From positions 1 to 17,833 of the forward strand of contig CAJFNE010000017.1 in NCBI GenBank assembly GCA_904393855.1: 17,833 nucleotides of DNA. Direction: 5' to 3'. Numbering within the stretch: the first letter of the stretch is position 1; every line of letters starts with the position of its first letter. A program made the position numbers and the translations under genes. The DNA is from an uncultured Oscillibacter sp. (GTDB taxonomy: Bacteria > Bacillota > Clostridia > Oscillospirales > Oscillospiraceae). Shown here in pieces: positions 1 to 8,709 of the stretch. A model generated the notes under the pieces. It did no database searches. It was not told the DNA's origin and saw nothing but the letters and a program-made list of their open reading frames with translations.

Positions 1-2
1 TT

Positions 3-76
3 TGGCAGCGGGTGAAGGATTCGAACCCTCACATACAGAGTCAGAGTCTGCTGTGCTACCCTTACACAAACCCGCT
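3..76 (-). tRNA. tRNA-Gln (anticodon CUG)
   Basis: The reverse strand folds into a complete 74-nt cloverleaf with an encoded CCA end. The 7-bp acceptor stem pairs AGCGGGT with ACCCGCT. The D arm is GTG/CAC around a TAAGGGTAG loop. The anticodon stem is GCAGA/TCTGT (closing G-U pair) with loop CTCTGAC, which puts CTG at positions 34-36. The variable loop is 4 nt, and the T arm is GAGGG/CCTTC around TTCGAAT. Anticodon CUG reads CAG codons, so this is glutamine. It lies downstream of the Sel1 gene on the same strand but has its own strong promoter. Confidence 0.95.
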
Positions 77-105
77 ATATCTGTCCGCCACAGCGAACAG
101 ATATT

Positions 106-133
106 ATTATACAGAAAAATTGCTTTTTGTCAA
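106..133 (-). promoter_or_regulatory. SigA-type promoter of tRNA-Gln
   Basis: On the minus strand a perfect -35 TTGACA (128-133) and a perfect -10 TATAAT (106-111) are 16 nt apart. The start of transcription would fall near position 99, about 23 nt before the mature tRNA 5' end. The consensus hexamers fit a stable-RNA promoter. Confidence 0.85.
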
Positions 134-161
134 GGGGGTTTTTGAAATTCTTTTCCAGATT

Positions 162-2744
162 TCAGCGTCCCCCACGGCCGTCAAAGAGCCGCCGCAGGAA
201 ACTGCCTCCCCGGGACTTGCTGCCAGGCTTTTGCAGCCGGTTCAGCGCCTCCCGCGCGCTTGTGTGCTTCTGCGCCGCTGCCGCGCGGTACAGCTCCAGG
301 GCCCGGTCCAGATCCTGGGGCACTCCCGTGCCGAGCTCATAGCACCGCCCCAGGCGAAACTGGGCGTCGGCATAGCCCTGGTCCGCCGATGCCCGGTACC
401 ATTTCACCGCCTCTGTCCAGTCCCGCGCGACCCCCAAGCCCCGCTCATAGAGATAGCCCAGGTTGTGTTGGCTGGTGTCGTCGCCCTGCTCCGCCGCCAG
501 GCGGTACCACCGGGCAGCCTGCTCCAGGCTTTTCACCACGCCCCGGCCCTGCTCGTAGCACCAGCCCAGGTTGCACTGGGCCCAGGAATAGCCCTGTTTC
601 GCGGAGGTCTGGTACCAATGCGCTGCCTTGGCCCAATTCTGCTCCACGCCATGGCCCATGGCATAGAGGTATCCCAGATTGAACTGGCCCGCCGCGTCGC
701 CCTGGTCCGCCGCCTGGCGGTACAGCGCCGCCGCCTGCGCGTAGTCCTGCTGGACGCCTATTCCGCGCTCATAGCAGAATCCCAGATTGCTCTGCGCCCG
801 GGAATAGCCCTGATCCGCCGCTTTCCGATACCAGTGCACGGCTTCCTCCCCGCTCTTCGGCACTCCCTGCCCATGCTCGTACAGGTAGCCCAGGTTGCAC
901 TGGCCCGCCGCGTCGCCCTGGTCCGCCGCCTGGCGGTATAACCCCGCCGCTCGAACCAGGTCCCGGACCACGCCCTCGCCGTGCTCATAGCACACGCCCA
1001 GATTACACTGGGCGGCCGCGTAGCCGGCGTCGGCGGCCTGCCGGTACCAGCGGACCGCCTCCTCCCAGTTTTGCTCCACGCCGATGCCGCGCTTGCAGCA
1101 TACCCCCAGGCAGAACATGCCACGGGGGTCCTCCTGCTCCGCCGCCTGCCGGTACCAGTGGGCGGCCCGGGCGAGGTTTTGCTCCACACCCTTGCCGTGT
1201 TCATAGCACCAGGCCAGATTGCACTGGGCCCGGGCCAGGCCCTGCTGAGCGGCCGCCCCATACCAGCGCGCCGCCTCCTCCCAGTTTTGCTCCACACCCC
1301 GGCCCGTCTCGTAGAGGAATCCCAGGTTGCACTGCCCCGGCGGGTTGCCGGCCTCAGCGGCCTGCCGGTACAGCTCCGCCGCCCGGCCATAGTCCTGCTC
1401 CACGCCCTCGCCCCGCTCATAGCACACGCCTAAATCGCACATGGCATAGGGGGAACCGGCATCCACCGCCCTTGTGTACCAGCGGACGGCCTCTTCCGCG
1501 TTCTGCTCCACGCCGATGCCGTAGTCGTAAGCCCGGGCCACGCTGAACAGCCCCCGGGCGTCCTCCTGCTCCGCCGCCCGGCGATACCAGGAAAACGCGA
1601 TCTCCAAGTCCCGCGCCACGCCCTGGCCGTGCTCATAGCACCAGGCCAGGTTGCACTGGGCGCGAGGCAGATTCCGCTCCGCCGCCACACGGTACCACCG
1701 GACGGCTTCCTCCCAGCTCTGCTCCACGCCCTGGCCGGTCTCGTAGAGATACCCCAGGCAGCAGGCGCACTCCTCATCGTCCTGCTCGGCGCCCCTGCGG
1801 TACCAGGCGGCCGCCTCCTTGGGGTCCGCGGGCACACCCCGGCCCCGCTCATAGCAGAGCCCCAGGCACAGCTGGCCCCGGGGATACCCCTGCTCCGCCG
1901 CCTGGCGGTACAGCTCCGCAGCGGCAGCATAGTCCCGCTCCACACCCTTGCCAAACTCCAAGCACCAGGCCAGGTTGCACTGGGCCCGGAGATAGCCCTG
2001 GTCCGCGGCTTTCCGGTACCAGGCAACCGCCTCCTCCCAGCTCTGCTCCACGCCCCGGCCCGCCTCATAGCAGAAGCCCAGGCAGCACTGTCCCGAGGCG
2101 TTCCCGCTCTCCGCGGCGGCCCGGTACCACTTGACCGCCTGCTCCAGATCCGCCGGGACGCCGATACCAAACTCATAACACCGCCCCAACTCCGTCTGGG
2201 CGCCCGGGTACCCCAGCCACGCCGCGGACTGATACCACTTCACCGCCTCATCGTCGCTCTGTTCCACGCCCTCGCCCTGCCGGTATGCCTCCCCCAGCAG
2301 GAACTGGGCCCGGGGAAAGCCCTGCTCGGCGCCCTTGCGGTAGCACTCCAGCGCCTTGTCCGCGTCCCGCGCCACGCCAATGCCGTATGTATAGCAGTAG
2401 CCCAGATTTGTCAGCGCAGGCACGTAGTCCTGGGCCGCGGCCTGGGCGTACAGCACCACCGCTTGCTTGGGATCCGCCTCCACGCCGACGCCGGCCTCCA
2501 GGCACCAGCCTAGGTTGGTCAGCCCCTGCACATCCCCCAGGGCCGCCGCCCGCTGGTAGTAGGCCAGGGCGTCCGTGTCCCGCTTCTCGTCCACCGCCTG
2601 GCCGCCCAGGGCCACCCAATCGCTTCCGGTCATCTCCTCCTCGTCCACCTGCTGGAAAAAGGTGCCCCCGCAACGGGGGCATACATCCGGCTCCTGCTCC
2701 AGAGTGAAGCCGCAGTCCGGGTTTTCACAACGATAGTAATCCAT
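162..2744 (-). CDS. Zinc-ribbon and Sel1-repeat scaffold protein
   Basis: Cytoplasmic-looking protein of 860 residues with no signal peptide or membrane segment. An N-terminal zinc ribbon has Cys 6, 11, 22 and 25. After a short linker and one degenerate unit come exactly 21 Sel1-like repeats of 36 residues (about residues 75-830), then a basic 30-residue tail. Sel1 repeats form TPR-like alpha-solenoids that bind partner proteins, so a scaffold or adaptor role is inferred; the partner is unknown. The Cys count is high (about 35), most often at two fixed positions of helix A. The start is the ATG at 2744: the AGGAG site is 9 nt upstream of it but only 3 nt from an alternative ATG at 2750. It is the last gene of an operon with the cls and TtcA-like genes, 15 nt after the latter's stop. 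No terminator hairpin is visible before tRNA-Gln. Confidence 0.9.
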   Translation of the reverse strand: MDYYRCENPDCGFTLEQEPDVCPRCGGTFFQQVDEEEMTGSDWVALGGQAVDEKRDTDALAYYQRAAALGDVQGLTNLGWCLEAGVGVEADPKQAVVLYAQAAAQDYVPALTNLGYCYTYGIGVARDADKALECYRKGAEQGFPRAQFLLGEAYRQGEGVEQSDDEAVKWYQSAAWLGYPGAQTELGRCYEFGIGVPADLEQAVKWYRAAAESGNASGQCCLGFCYEAGRGVEQSWEEAVAWYRKAADQGYLRAQCNLAWCLEFGKGVERDYAAAAELYRQAAEQGYPRGQLCLGLCYERGRGVPADPKEAAAWYRRGAEQDDEECACCLGYLYETGQGVEQSWEEAVRWYRVAAERNLPRAQCNLAWCYEHGQGVARDLEIAFSWYRRAAEQEDARGLFSVARAYDYGIGVEQNAEEAVRWYTRAVDAGSPYAMCDLGVCYERGEGVEQDYGRAAELYRQAAEAGNPPGQCNLGFLYETGRGVEQNWEEAARWYGAAAQQGLARAQCNLAWCYEHGKGVEQNLARAAHWYRQAAEQEDPRGMFCLGVCCKRGIGVEQNWEEAVRWYRQAADAGYAAAQCNLGVCYEHGEGVVRDLVRAAGLYRQAADQGDAAGQCNLGYLYEHGQGVPKSGEEAVHWYRKAADQGYSRAQSNLGFCYERGIGVQQDYAQAAALYRQAADQGDAAGQFNLGYLYAMGHGVEQNWAKAAHWYQTSAKQGYSWAQCNLGWCYEQGRGVVKSLEQAARWYRLAAEQGDDTSQHNLGYLYERGLGVARDWTEAVKWYRASADQGYADAQFRLGRCYELGTGVPQDLDRALELYRAAAAQKHTSAREALNRLQKPGSKSRGGSFLRRLFDGRGGR
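255..2522 (-). repeat. 21 tandem 108-bp coding repeats (Sel1 units)
   Basis: Translation divides into 21 consecutive units of exactly 36 codons with no insertion or deletion, 2268 nt in all. The shared pattern is Q-C-N-L-G-x-C-Y-E-x-G-x-G-V, then W/L-Y-R-x-A-A. In units 8-16 each unit resembles the one four places on better than its neighbour (hand counts 20-26 of 36 identical at lag 4, against 11 of 36 for units 9 and 10). This indicates block duplication of four-unit modules. Around units 15-18 a two-unit period takes over (26 of 36 between units 15 and 17). Confidence 0.9.
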
Positions 2745-2753
2745 GTACATTCG

Positions 2754-2758
2754 CTCCT
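2754..2758 (-). promoter_or_regulatory. Ribosome binding site of the Sel1 gene (sets its start)
   Basis: AGGAG on the minus strand lies in the 15-nt gap after the TtcA-like stop codon. It is 9 nt from the ATG at 2744 and 3 nt from the in-frame ATG at 2750, so the downstream ATG is favoured. Confidence 0.7.
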
Positions 2759-2759
2759 A

Positions 2760-3632
2760 TCACGATCCGCTGTTTGGATCAAAGGCGGTCCCGCCGTCAT
2801 AGAACTCCAGGAAAGAGTGGGCCGTCCCCCGGTACTTAAAGCCCGGGAACGTGTCCAGCTGAACGCCGTGAATCGCCTGAAAGATACTCTTTTCAATATT
2901 CGGATTGGTCTTTTTCAGCTGCCGCAGCAGCAGCTTGATCTCCTGCCGCTTGCTCTCACCAATCCCGTCGCCGGAGGCGTCCCGGGCCTCCGTAAAGCGG
3001 CAGGCGCACTGGAGGAACTGAAGATGGTTATAGTTCTTCCAGGCGAGGATGGCGTCCTCATGGACGCAGTACAAGGGCCGGATCAGCTCCATGCCAGGGA
3101 AGTTTTGGCTGTGGAGCTTGGGCATCATGGCCTGCACCTGGGCGCCGTAAAAGAGGCCCAGGAGGGTGGTCTCGATCACATCGGAGAAGTGATGCCCCAG
3201 GGCGATCTTGTTGCAGCCCAGCTCCCGGGCCTTGGCATAGAGCCAGCCCCGCCGCATGCGGGCACACAGGTAGCAGGGATTTTTCTCCACCTTCGTGGTC
3301 ACGTCAAAAATATCGCTCTCAAAGATCTCCACGGGAATCCCCAGCAGCGCGGCGTTGGACTCGATCAGCGCCCGGTTCTCCGGCCGGTAGCCCGGGTCCA
3401 TTACCAGGAAGGTCAGGAAAAAGGGCCGGTCCGTGTGGCGCTGGAGCTCCTGCATCAGCTTGGCCAGCAGCATGGAGTCCTTGCCGCCGGAGATGCAGAC
3501 CGCGATCCGGTCTCCGGGGGCAATCAGCTCATACCGCTTCACCGCGGCAATGAAGGGGTTCCACAGGCTCTTCCGATAGGTTTTGATGAGACTGCGCTCG
3601 GCAATCTCCTGCGGGGTCAGGTCACGAGACAT
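2760..3632 (-). CDS. TtcA-family PP-loop ATPase (tRNA thiolation-like)
   Basis: 290 residues. The ATP-pyrophosphatase P-loop SGGKDS is at residues 48-53. Family landmarks follow: C120-x-x-C123 in NPCYLCARMRRG, LGHH at 145-148, the ET pair at 154-155, MMPKLH at 169-174, and a second Cys site C209-A-C211. TtcA enzymes use ATP and an iron-sulfur cluster held by a CxxC pair plus a later Cys to thiolate C32 of tRNA. The second Cys site here is CxC rather than the CxxC of E. coli TtcA, which fits my memory of a Clostridia subfamily whose substrate is less certain, so no symbol is given. The ATG at 3632 has GGAGG 5 nt upstream. It lies 52 nt after cls and 15 nt before the Sel1 gene, probably in one transcript. 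Confidence 0.85.
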   Translation of the reverse strand: MSRDLTPQEIAERSLIKTYRKSLWNPFIAAVKRYELIAPGDRIAVCISGGKDSMLLAKLMQELQRHTDRPFFLTFLVMDPGYRPENRALIESNAALLGIPVEIFESDIFDVTTKVEKNPCYLCARMRRGWLYAKARELGCNKIALGHHFSDVIETTLLGLFYGAQVQAMMPKLHSQNFPGMELIRPLYCVHEDAILAWKNYNHLQFLQCACRFTEARDASGDGIGESKRQEIKLLLRQLKKTNPNIEKSIFQAIHGVQLDTFPGFKYRGTAHSFLEFYDGGTAFDPNSGS

Positions 3633-3684
3633 AGGGTCCTCCGAAAACAGTTTCTGCTGGCTGTTGGAAGCTCCGCTTCCAGTG

Positions 3685-5247
3685 TCACAGCCAGATGGCG
3701 CCCAGCCGCAGGATCGACGCGGCAATCCGCCGCAGCCAGGGCCGCTTCCGCCACATCTCCAGGGTATAGAGGGTGCTCTGGGCCATGATATCGTCCATAT
3801 CCTCCAGCAGCTCCTCCACCATCGGCGAGTTATACAGCAGTACGCCGCACTCATAATGCAGCTGGAAAGTGCGGTAGTCCATGTTGGTGCTGCCCACCAA
3901 CGCCACCTCCCGGTCCACCAGGACACTCTTGGCGTGGAGGAAGCCGGGCTTATACTTGTAGATCTTCACGCCGTGGGTCAGCAGCTCCCCCCAATAGGTC
4001 TCCGCCACCATGTAGGCATACTTCTTGTCCGGAATAGCCGGCACCAGCAGCCGCACATCCACGCCGGCGTCGGCGGCAATGCACAGGGCCTGCTGCATGG
4101 ATTCCTCCACCGCATAGTAGGGTGTAGTGATATAGAGCATATGCTTGGCGGAGTCGATCAGCTGAATATAGGTCTCCTCAATGGGATTGTCCGGGTTGTT
4201 CAAGGGCCCGTCGGTAAAGGGCTGGCAGAAGCCGGCGGTCTCCGGTCCCTCATGGCGGGGCCTGTAGAAGTCGTCCTCATTGGGAAAGGTCTTGCCGATC
4301 ATTTTCCACATCTGCATGAACTGCACCGCGAAGCCCCAGGCGCCCTCCCCCTCAATGCGGACGCCGCTGTCCTTCCAGTGGCCGAACCGCTCCTTGATGT
4401 TCACATACTCGTCGCCGATGTTCAGCCCGCCGGTATAGGCGAACTGCCCGTCGATCACCGCGATCTTCCGGTGGTCCCGGTAGTTGAAGTAGATACGGTT
4501 GACATAACGATGGACCGGGTTGAACACCTCCACCTCGATGCCGGCGTCCTGCATGGCCTGCAGGGAGGCGTCGGAGAAGCGGGTCAAATTGCCGAAGTCG
4601 TCGAAGATCACATGGATCTCCACGCCCGCGGCGGCCCGCTCCCGCAGCACGTTGAAAATGCGGTCCCACAGCTGCCCCTCTGCCAGGATATAGTACTCCA
4701 GGAAGATATAGACCTCCGCCCGGGAGAGATGGTCGATCAGGTCGTCAAAAAAGTCCTTGCCCTCCCCGAAGTACTTGGCATCCGTATTCCGGTAGAGCAG
4801 AAAGCCTTTCTTCTGCAAATAGGAGGCCAGCCGTCCCCAAGTGGGGGACTGGCGCTTCAGGCGGGACAGGTTGGCCTCGCTGGCCATTTTCCAGCTCTCC
4901 CGCTGGGGGATGGGCGGTACCTTGCGCAGGCTGAGGCTCTTGGCCTGATGGGTCCCGCCCCACAGCCAAAAGAGAATCATACCGGACACTGGCAGCGCCA
5001 GCAGCAGGCACATCCACACCAGTTTATAGCTGGGACTGCCGGAGCGCTGATAGACCCGGATCGCCACAATGGCACCGATGATCTCCAGAATGGCGTAGAC
5101 ATAATTCGCCTTCTCCCGGAGGAAATAGGTCAGCAGCAGGGTGGTGGCAATCTGCGCCAGAACCGTCATGACGCACATGGAGATACTGGTAATGGCGGAT
5201 ATACGCCGTTCAGTTCTCTCCTCCACTCTGGGCAGACTCCTGCGCAT
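3685..5247 (-). CDS. cls: Cardiolipin synthase (phospholipase D superfamily)
   Basis: 520 residues, close to the roughly 500 usual for Gram-positive cardiolipin synthases. It joins two phosphatidylglycerol molecules into cardiolipin plus glycerol at the cytoplasmic membrane. Hydrophobic segments lie near residues 22-43, 49-66 and 76-97. Two catalytic HKD motifs follow: H259-x-K261-x4-D266 with TGGLN downstream, and H438-x-K440-x4-D445 with GSTNMD downstream. Both are intact, so the enzyme should be active. The start is the ATG at 5247, with AGGAG 9 nt upstream; the open frame runs further upstream but without support. It is first gene of the cls/TtcA-like/Sel1 operon and has its own promoter. 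Confidence 0.93.
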   Translation of the reverse strand: MRRSLPRVEERTERRISAITSISMCVMTVLAQIATTLLLTYFLREKANYVYAILEIIGAIVAIRVYQRSGSPSYKLVWMCLLLALPVSGMILFWLWGGTHQAKSLSLRKVPPIPQRESWKMASEANLSRLKRQSPTWGRLASYLQKKGFLLYRNTDAKYFGEGKDFFDDLIDHLSRAEVYIFLEYYILAEGQLWDRIFNVLRERAAAGVEIHVIFDDFGNLTRFSDASLQAMQDAGIEVEVFNPVHRYVNRIYFNYRDHRKIAVIDGQFAYTGGLNIGDEYVNIKERFGHWKDSGVRIEGEGAWGFAVQFMQMWKMIGKTFPNEDDFYRPRHEGPETAGFCQPFTDGPLNNPDNPIEETYIQLIDSAKHMLYITTPYYAVEESMQQALCIAADAGVDVRLLVPAIPDKKYAYMVAETYWGELLTHGVKIYKYKPGFLHAKSVLVDREVALVGSTNMDYRTFQLHYECGVLLYNSPMVEELLEDMDDIMAQSTLYTLEMWRKRPWLRRIAASILRLGAIWL

Positions 5248-5283
5248 TCTCCATCTCTCCTCTCTGAATACGCTGATAGGAAT

Positions 5284-5312
5284 ATTATACGCAAAGATCG
5301 ACAATTCTTCAA
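5284..5312 (-). promoter_or_regulatory. Promoter of the cls operon
   Basis: On the minus strand the -35 is TTGAAG (5307-5312) and the -10 is a perfect TATAAT (5284-5289), with a 17-nt spacer. The predicted start is near 5277, leaving about 30 nt of leader before the cls ATG. Confidence 0.75.
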
Positions 5313-5344
5313 CCACGATTCTGTAAACAAACGTGGGAATACAG

Positions 5345-5372
5345 AAAGACGCCCACATTCGTGGGCGTCTTT
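5345..5372 (-). terminator. Terminator after etfA
   Basis: A perfect 12-bp hairpin (AAAGACGCCCAC, 4-nt loop, GTGGGCGTCTTT) starts 18 nt beyond the etfA stop. It ends in TTTCT on the minus strand. It separates the acd-etfBA operon from the cls promoter. The T tract is short, so termination may be incomplete. Confidence 0.8.
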
Positions 5373-5390
5373 CCTGGTTCACTCTTTCAA

Positions 5391-6467
5391 TTACAGAGCA
5401 GCCTTCTCGGCCTTGTAGGCGCGCACAGCCTCGGTCAGAGCGGGAACGATCTTCTTCAGATCGCCCACAATGCCCAGGTCAGCCAGCTGCATCATGGGGC
5501 AATACTTATCGGTATTGATGGCCAGGATGAACTCAGAGTCCTCCATGCCGGCCTGGTGCTGAATAGCGCCGGAAATACCGCAGGCGATATACAGTTCGGG
5601 ATGCACGGTCTTACCGGTCTGGCCCACCTGACGATCCTTCTCAATCCAGCCGTTGTCCACGCCGATACGGGAGGAGGAAACCTCGCCGCCCAGCTCAGCA
5701 GCCAGCTCACGGAGGGGATCATAACCCTCGGGGCCGCCCACACCGCGGCCGCCGGAGACCAGGATCTTGGCGTCGGTGATATCGACGGCCTTCTTGGTCT
5801 GCTTGGCCACGTCCAGGATCTCCACGTTCATGTCGTCCATGGTCAGGCCGGCGTCCACCATGATCACCTCGCCGGTGCGGCTGGTGTCCTTCTCGCCCAG
5901 CTCCATCACGCCGGGACGGACGGTCGCCATCTGGGGACGATAGTTCCGGCACACGATGGTGGCCATGACGTTGCCGCCGAAAGCGGGACGGGTCATCTTC
6001 AGGTTGCGGTCAGAGGTATCCAGCGCGGCGATCTTCTCCTCGGGGAGGTTGGTAGCCTTGCGCAGGTACTCCTGATACTTGGCAACATCCACGTCCAGAC
6101 GGGTGCAGTCAGCGGTCAGGCCGGTGTGCACGCGGCCAGCGATACGGGGGGCCATGTCACGGCCGATGCTGCTGGCGCCGAACAGCACAATGTTGGGATC
6201 ATAGTTCTTGATGATGTACTCGATGCCGCGGACATAGGGCTCGGTGGTATAGTTCTCCAGCACGGGAGCGTCGATCACCAGCACCTTCTGAGCACCATAC
6301 TGAATCAGGGCATCCGCCTTATCAGCGATCTTGTAGCCCATGAGAACGGCGACAACCTGCTCACCCAGGTCGGCGGCCAGCTTGGTGGCCTCGGAGATCA
6401 GCTCATAGCTGACCTTCTGGATGTGGCCGTTGCGCTGTTCAACAACAACATAAATATCTTTACTCAT
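5391..6467 (-). CDS. etfA: Electron transfer flavoprotein, alpha subunit
   Basis: 358 residues. EtfA pairs with EtfB to carry electrons to or from the acyl-CoA dehydrogenase encoded upstream. The C-terminal FAD domain (about residues 236-352) is well conserved: SGGRGVGG at 238, a VDNGW segment, QVGQTGK, YIACGISGAIQH, AIN and GDLKKIVP. The N-terminal domain begins with the family-typical strand KDIYVVVEQ. The ATG at 6467 follows etfB by 16 nt with a GGGAGG site. In butyrate formers the Acd-EtfAB complex bifurcates electrons from NADH to crotonyl-CoA and ferredoxin. Whether this pair does so cannot be settled from motifs alone. Confidence 0.95.
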   Translation of the reverse strand: MSKDIYVVVEQRNGHIQKVSYELISEATKLAADLGEQVVAVLMGYKIADKADALIQYGAQKVLVIDAPVLENYTTEPYVRGIEYIIKNYDPNIVLFGASSIGRDMAPRIAGRVHTGLTADCTRLDVDVAKYQEYLRKATNLPEEKIAALDTSDRNLKMTRPAFGGNVMATIVCRNYRPQMATVRPGVMELGEKDTSRTGEVIMVDAGLTMDDMNVEILDVAKQTKKAVDITDAKILVSGGRGVGGPEGYDPLRELAAELGGEVSSSRIGVDNGWIEKDRQVGQTGKTVHPELYIACGISGAIQHQAGMEDSEFILAINTDKYCPMMQLADLGIVGDLKKIVPALTEAVRAYKAEKAAL

Positions 6468-6483
6468 CGTCTATCTGCCTCCC

Positions 6484-7272
6484 TTAGATGATATGGCGCT
6501 CGATCAGCATGGCCATGATCTTCTCCACAGCTTCCTCCGTGGACAGGCCGTCCAGCACGGTACCGGCAACCTTGGGCTTCTTACCGAAGGACTGGAACAC
6601 GTTGGTGGGGGACCCCTTCAGGCCGATCCACTCGGGGTTCAGATCGTTCTTCAGATCGTCAAAGCCCCAGACGGTGATATCCTTATTGTAGGCATCCACG
6701 ATGCCGCCGGCGTGCATGTAGCGGGGCTCGCACAGCTCGGACAGAGCGGTGACCAGGCAGGGCATCTTCACCTTCAGCATGTGAGACTGATCCTCATACT
6801 GACGCTTCACGATGACATAGTCGCCGTCCACGTCCAGCTCCTCGGCATAGCTGACCTGGGGGATCTTCAGCTGCTCGGCAATCTGGGGACCCACCTGAGC
6901 GGTGTCGCCGTCGATGGCCTGCCGGCCAGTGATCACCAGGTCAAAGCCGATCTTCCGCAGACCGGTGGCAATGATGGTGGCAGTGGCATAGGTATCGGAG
7001 CCGCCGAACTCACGGGCGGACAGCAGATAGGCGTCGTCAGCACCCATGGCCAGGGCTTCACGCAGGGCGACATCCGCCTGCGGGGGACCCATGCAGACCA
7101 CGGTAACCGTGCCGCCAACCTTCTCGCGCAGCTCCAGGGCGGCCTCCAGGCCGGCCTTATCGTCATGGTTGATAATGCTGGGCACGCCGTCACGGATCAG
7201 GGTGCCAGTCTTGGGGTCCAGCTTAACCTCAGCGGTATCGGGGACCTGCTTGATACAAACAACAATCTTCAT
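6484..7272 (-). CDS. etfB: Electron transfer flavoprotein, beta subunit
   Basis: 262 residues from the ATG giving MKIVVCIKQVPDT, the usual EtfB N terminus. A GTG four codons upstream (7284) is in frame but overlaps the GGGGAG ribosome site, so the ATG at 7272 is preferred. The nucleotide-binding signature ITGRQAIDGDTAQVGP and the EtfB-typical C-terminal segment are present. EtfB forms a heterodimer with EtfA. It starts 19 nt after the acyl-CoA dehydrogenase stop and ends 16 nt before etfA, so the three genes are one operon. Confidence 0.95.
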   Translation of the reverse strand: MKIVVCIKQVPDTAEVKLDPKTGTLIRDGVPSIINHDDKAGLEAALELREKVGGTVTVVCMGPPQADVALREALAMGADDAYLLSAREFGGSDTYATATIIATGLRKIGFDLVITGRQAIDGDTAQVGPQIAEQLKIPQVSYAEELDVDGDYVIVKRQYEDQSHMLKVKMPCLVTALSELCEPRYMHAGGIVDAYNKDITVWGFDDLKNDLNPEWIGLKGSPTNVFQSFGKKPKVAGTVLDGLSTEEAVEKIMAMLIERHII

Positions 7273-7291
7273 CTTATTCTGCACTCCCCTC

Positions 7292-8440
<1,149 letters not shown>

Positions 8441-8520
8441 AGCTACCTCCCAACAATATTTTAAACGCTTGTGGCATTTGGGCAACAAGTATTTTGCCTG
8501 CAAACTAATTGCTGAACATC

Positions 8521-8549
8521 ATTGTAGCCGTTCGTCATGAACTTGTCAA
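8521..8549 (-). promoter_or_regulatory. Proximal promoter P1 of acd-etfBA
   Basis: On the minus strand a perfect -35 TTGACA (8544-8549) lies 17 nt from a -10 TACAAT (8521-8526). The predicted start is near 8514, giving a leader of about 75 nt. Confidence 0.75.
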
Positions 8550-8554
8550 TACAT

Positions 8555-8582
8555 TTTATATACTTTTTTTCACGTTTGTCAA
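8555..8582 (-). promoter_or_regulatory. Possible distal promoter P2 of acd-etfBA
   Basis: A second -35 TTGACA (8577-8582) sits 16 nt from TATAAA (8555-8560) on the minus strand, just upstream of P1. Its -35 is part of a CCTTGACAA repeat shared with other sites in this region, so it may instead be part of an operator. Confidence 0.5.
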
Positions 8583-8650
8583 GGCTCTTTCATGAATCCT
8601 GACAAGGGAATCTCTCCCCCTCTTTTTTGCTCCGGATTTCCTTGACAAGG
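8576..8650. promoter_or_regulatory. Candidate operator region between acd and marR
   Basis: Three related sites occur in 75 bp: TTGTCAAGG (8576-8584), CCTGACAAGG (8598-8607) and CCTTGACAAGG (8640-8650). The last is a perfect palindrome around its central A. The first two face each other as an inverted pair. A fourth, weaker copy (CTTGTCAA) is at 8542-8549. They overlap the -35 elements of the marR promoter and both candidate acd promoters. MarR proteins bind short palindromes in their own divergent promoters, so these are plausible sites. Part of the similarity simply comes from the -35 consensus TTGACA. Confidence 0.4.
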
Positions 8651-8671
8651 CCTCTTTTTCTCTGATATAAT
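8642..8671 (+). promoter_or_regulatory. Promoter of the marR gene
   Basis: A perfect -35 TTGACA (8642-8647) and a perfect -10 TATAAT (8666-8671) have an 18-nt spacer. GAGGAG (8696-8701) follows 8 nt before the ATG. The -35 is embedded in a perfect 11-bp palindrome, suggesting autoregulation. Confidence 0.85.
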
Positions 8672-8709
8672 TTTGGGTATTCAATCTGAGGATTTGAGGA
8701 GATTTCCCC

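Noticed and set aside
12..941. Long plus-strand ORF opposite the Sel1 gene
   Set aside because: It is antisense to the Sel1 repeats, its protein is a low-complexity periodic translation of the repeats, and it runs over the tRNA gene and promoter. It is a by-product of high GC and the repeat period.
255..2522. Regular 108-bp spacing considered as a CRISPR or satellite array
   Set aside because: Units are diverged, lack a constant repeat with unique spacers, and remain in one open frame coding Sel1 motifs.
3583..5418. Plus-strand ORF of 611 codons opposite cls and the TtcA-like gene
   Set aside because: It mirrors the codons of the real genes, has no ribosome site or recognisable domain, and crosses a promoter and a terminator.
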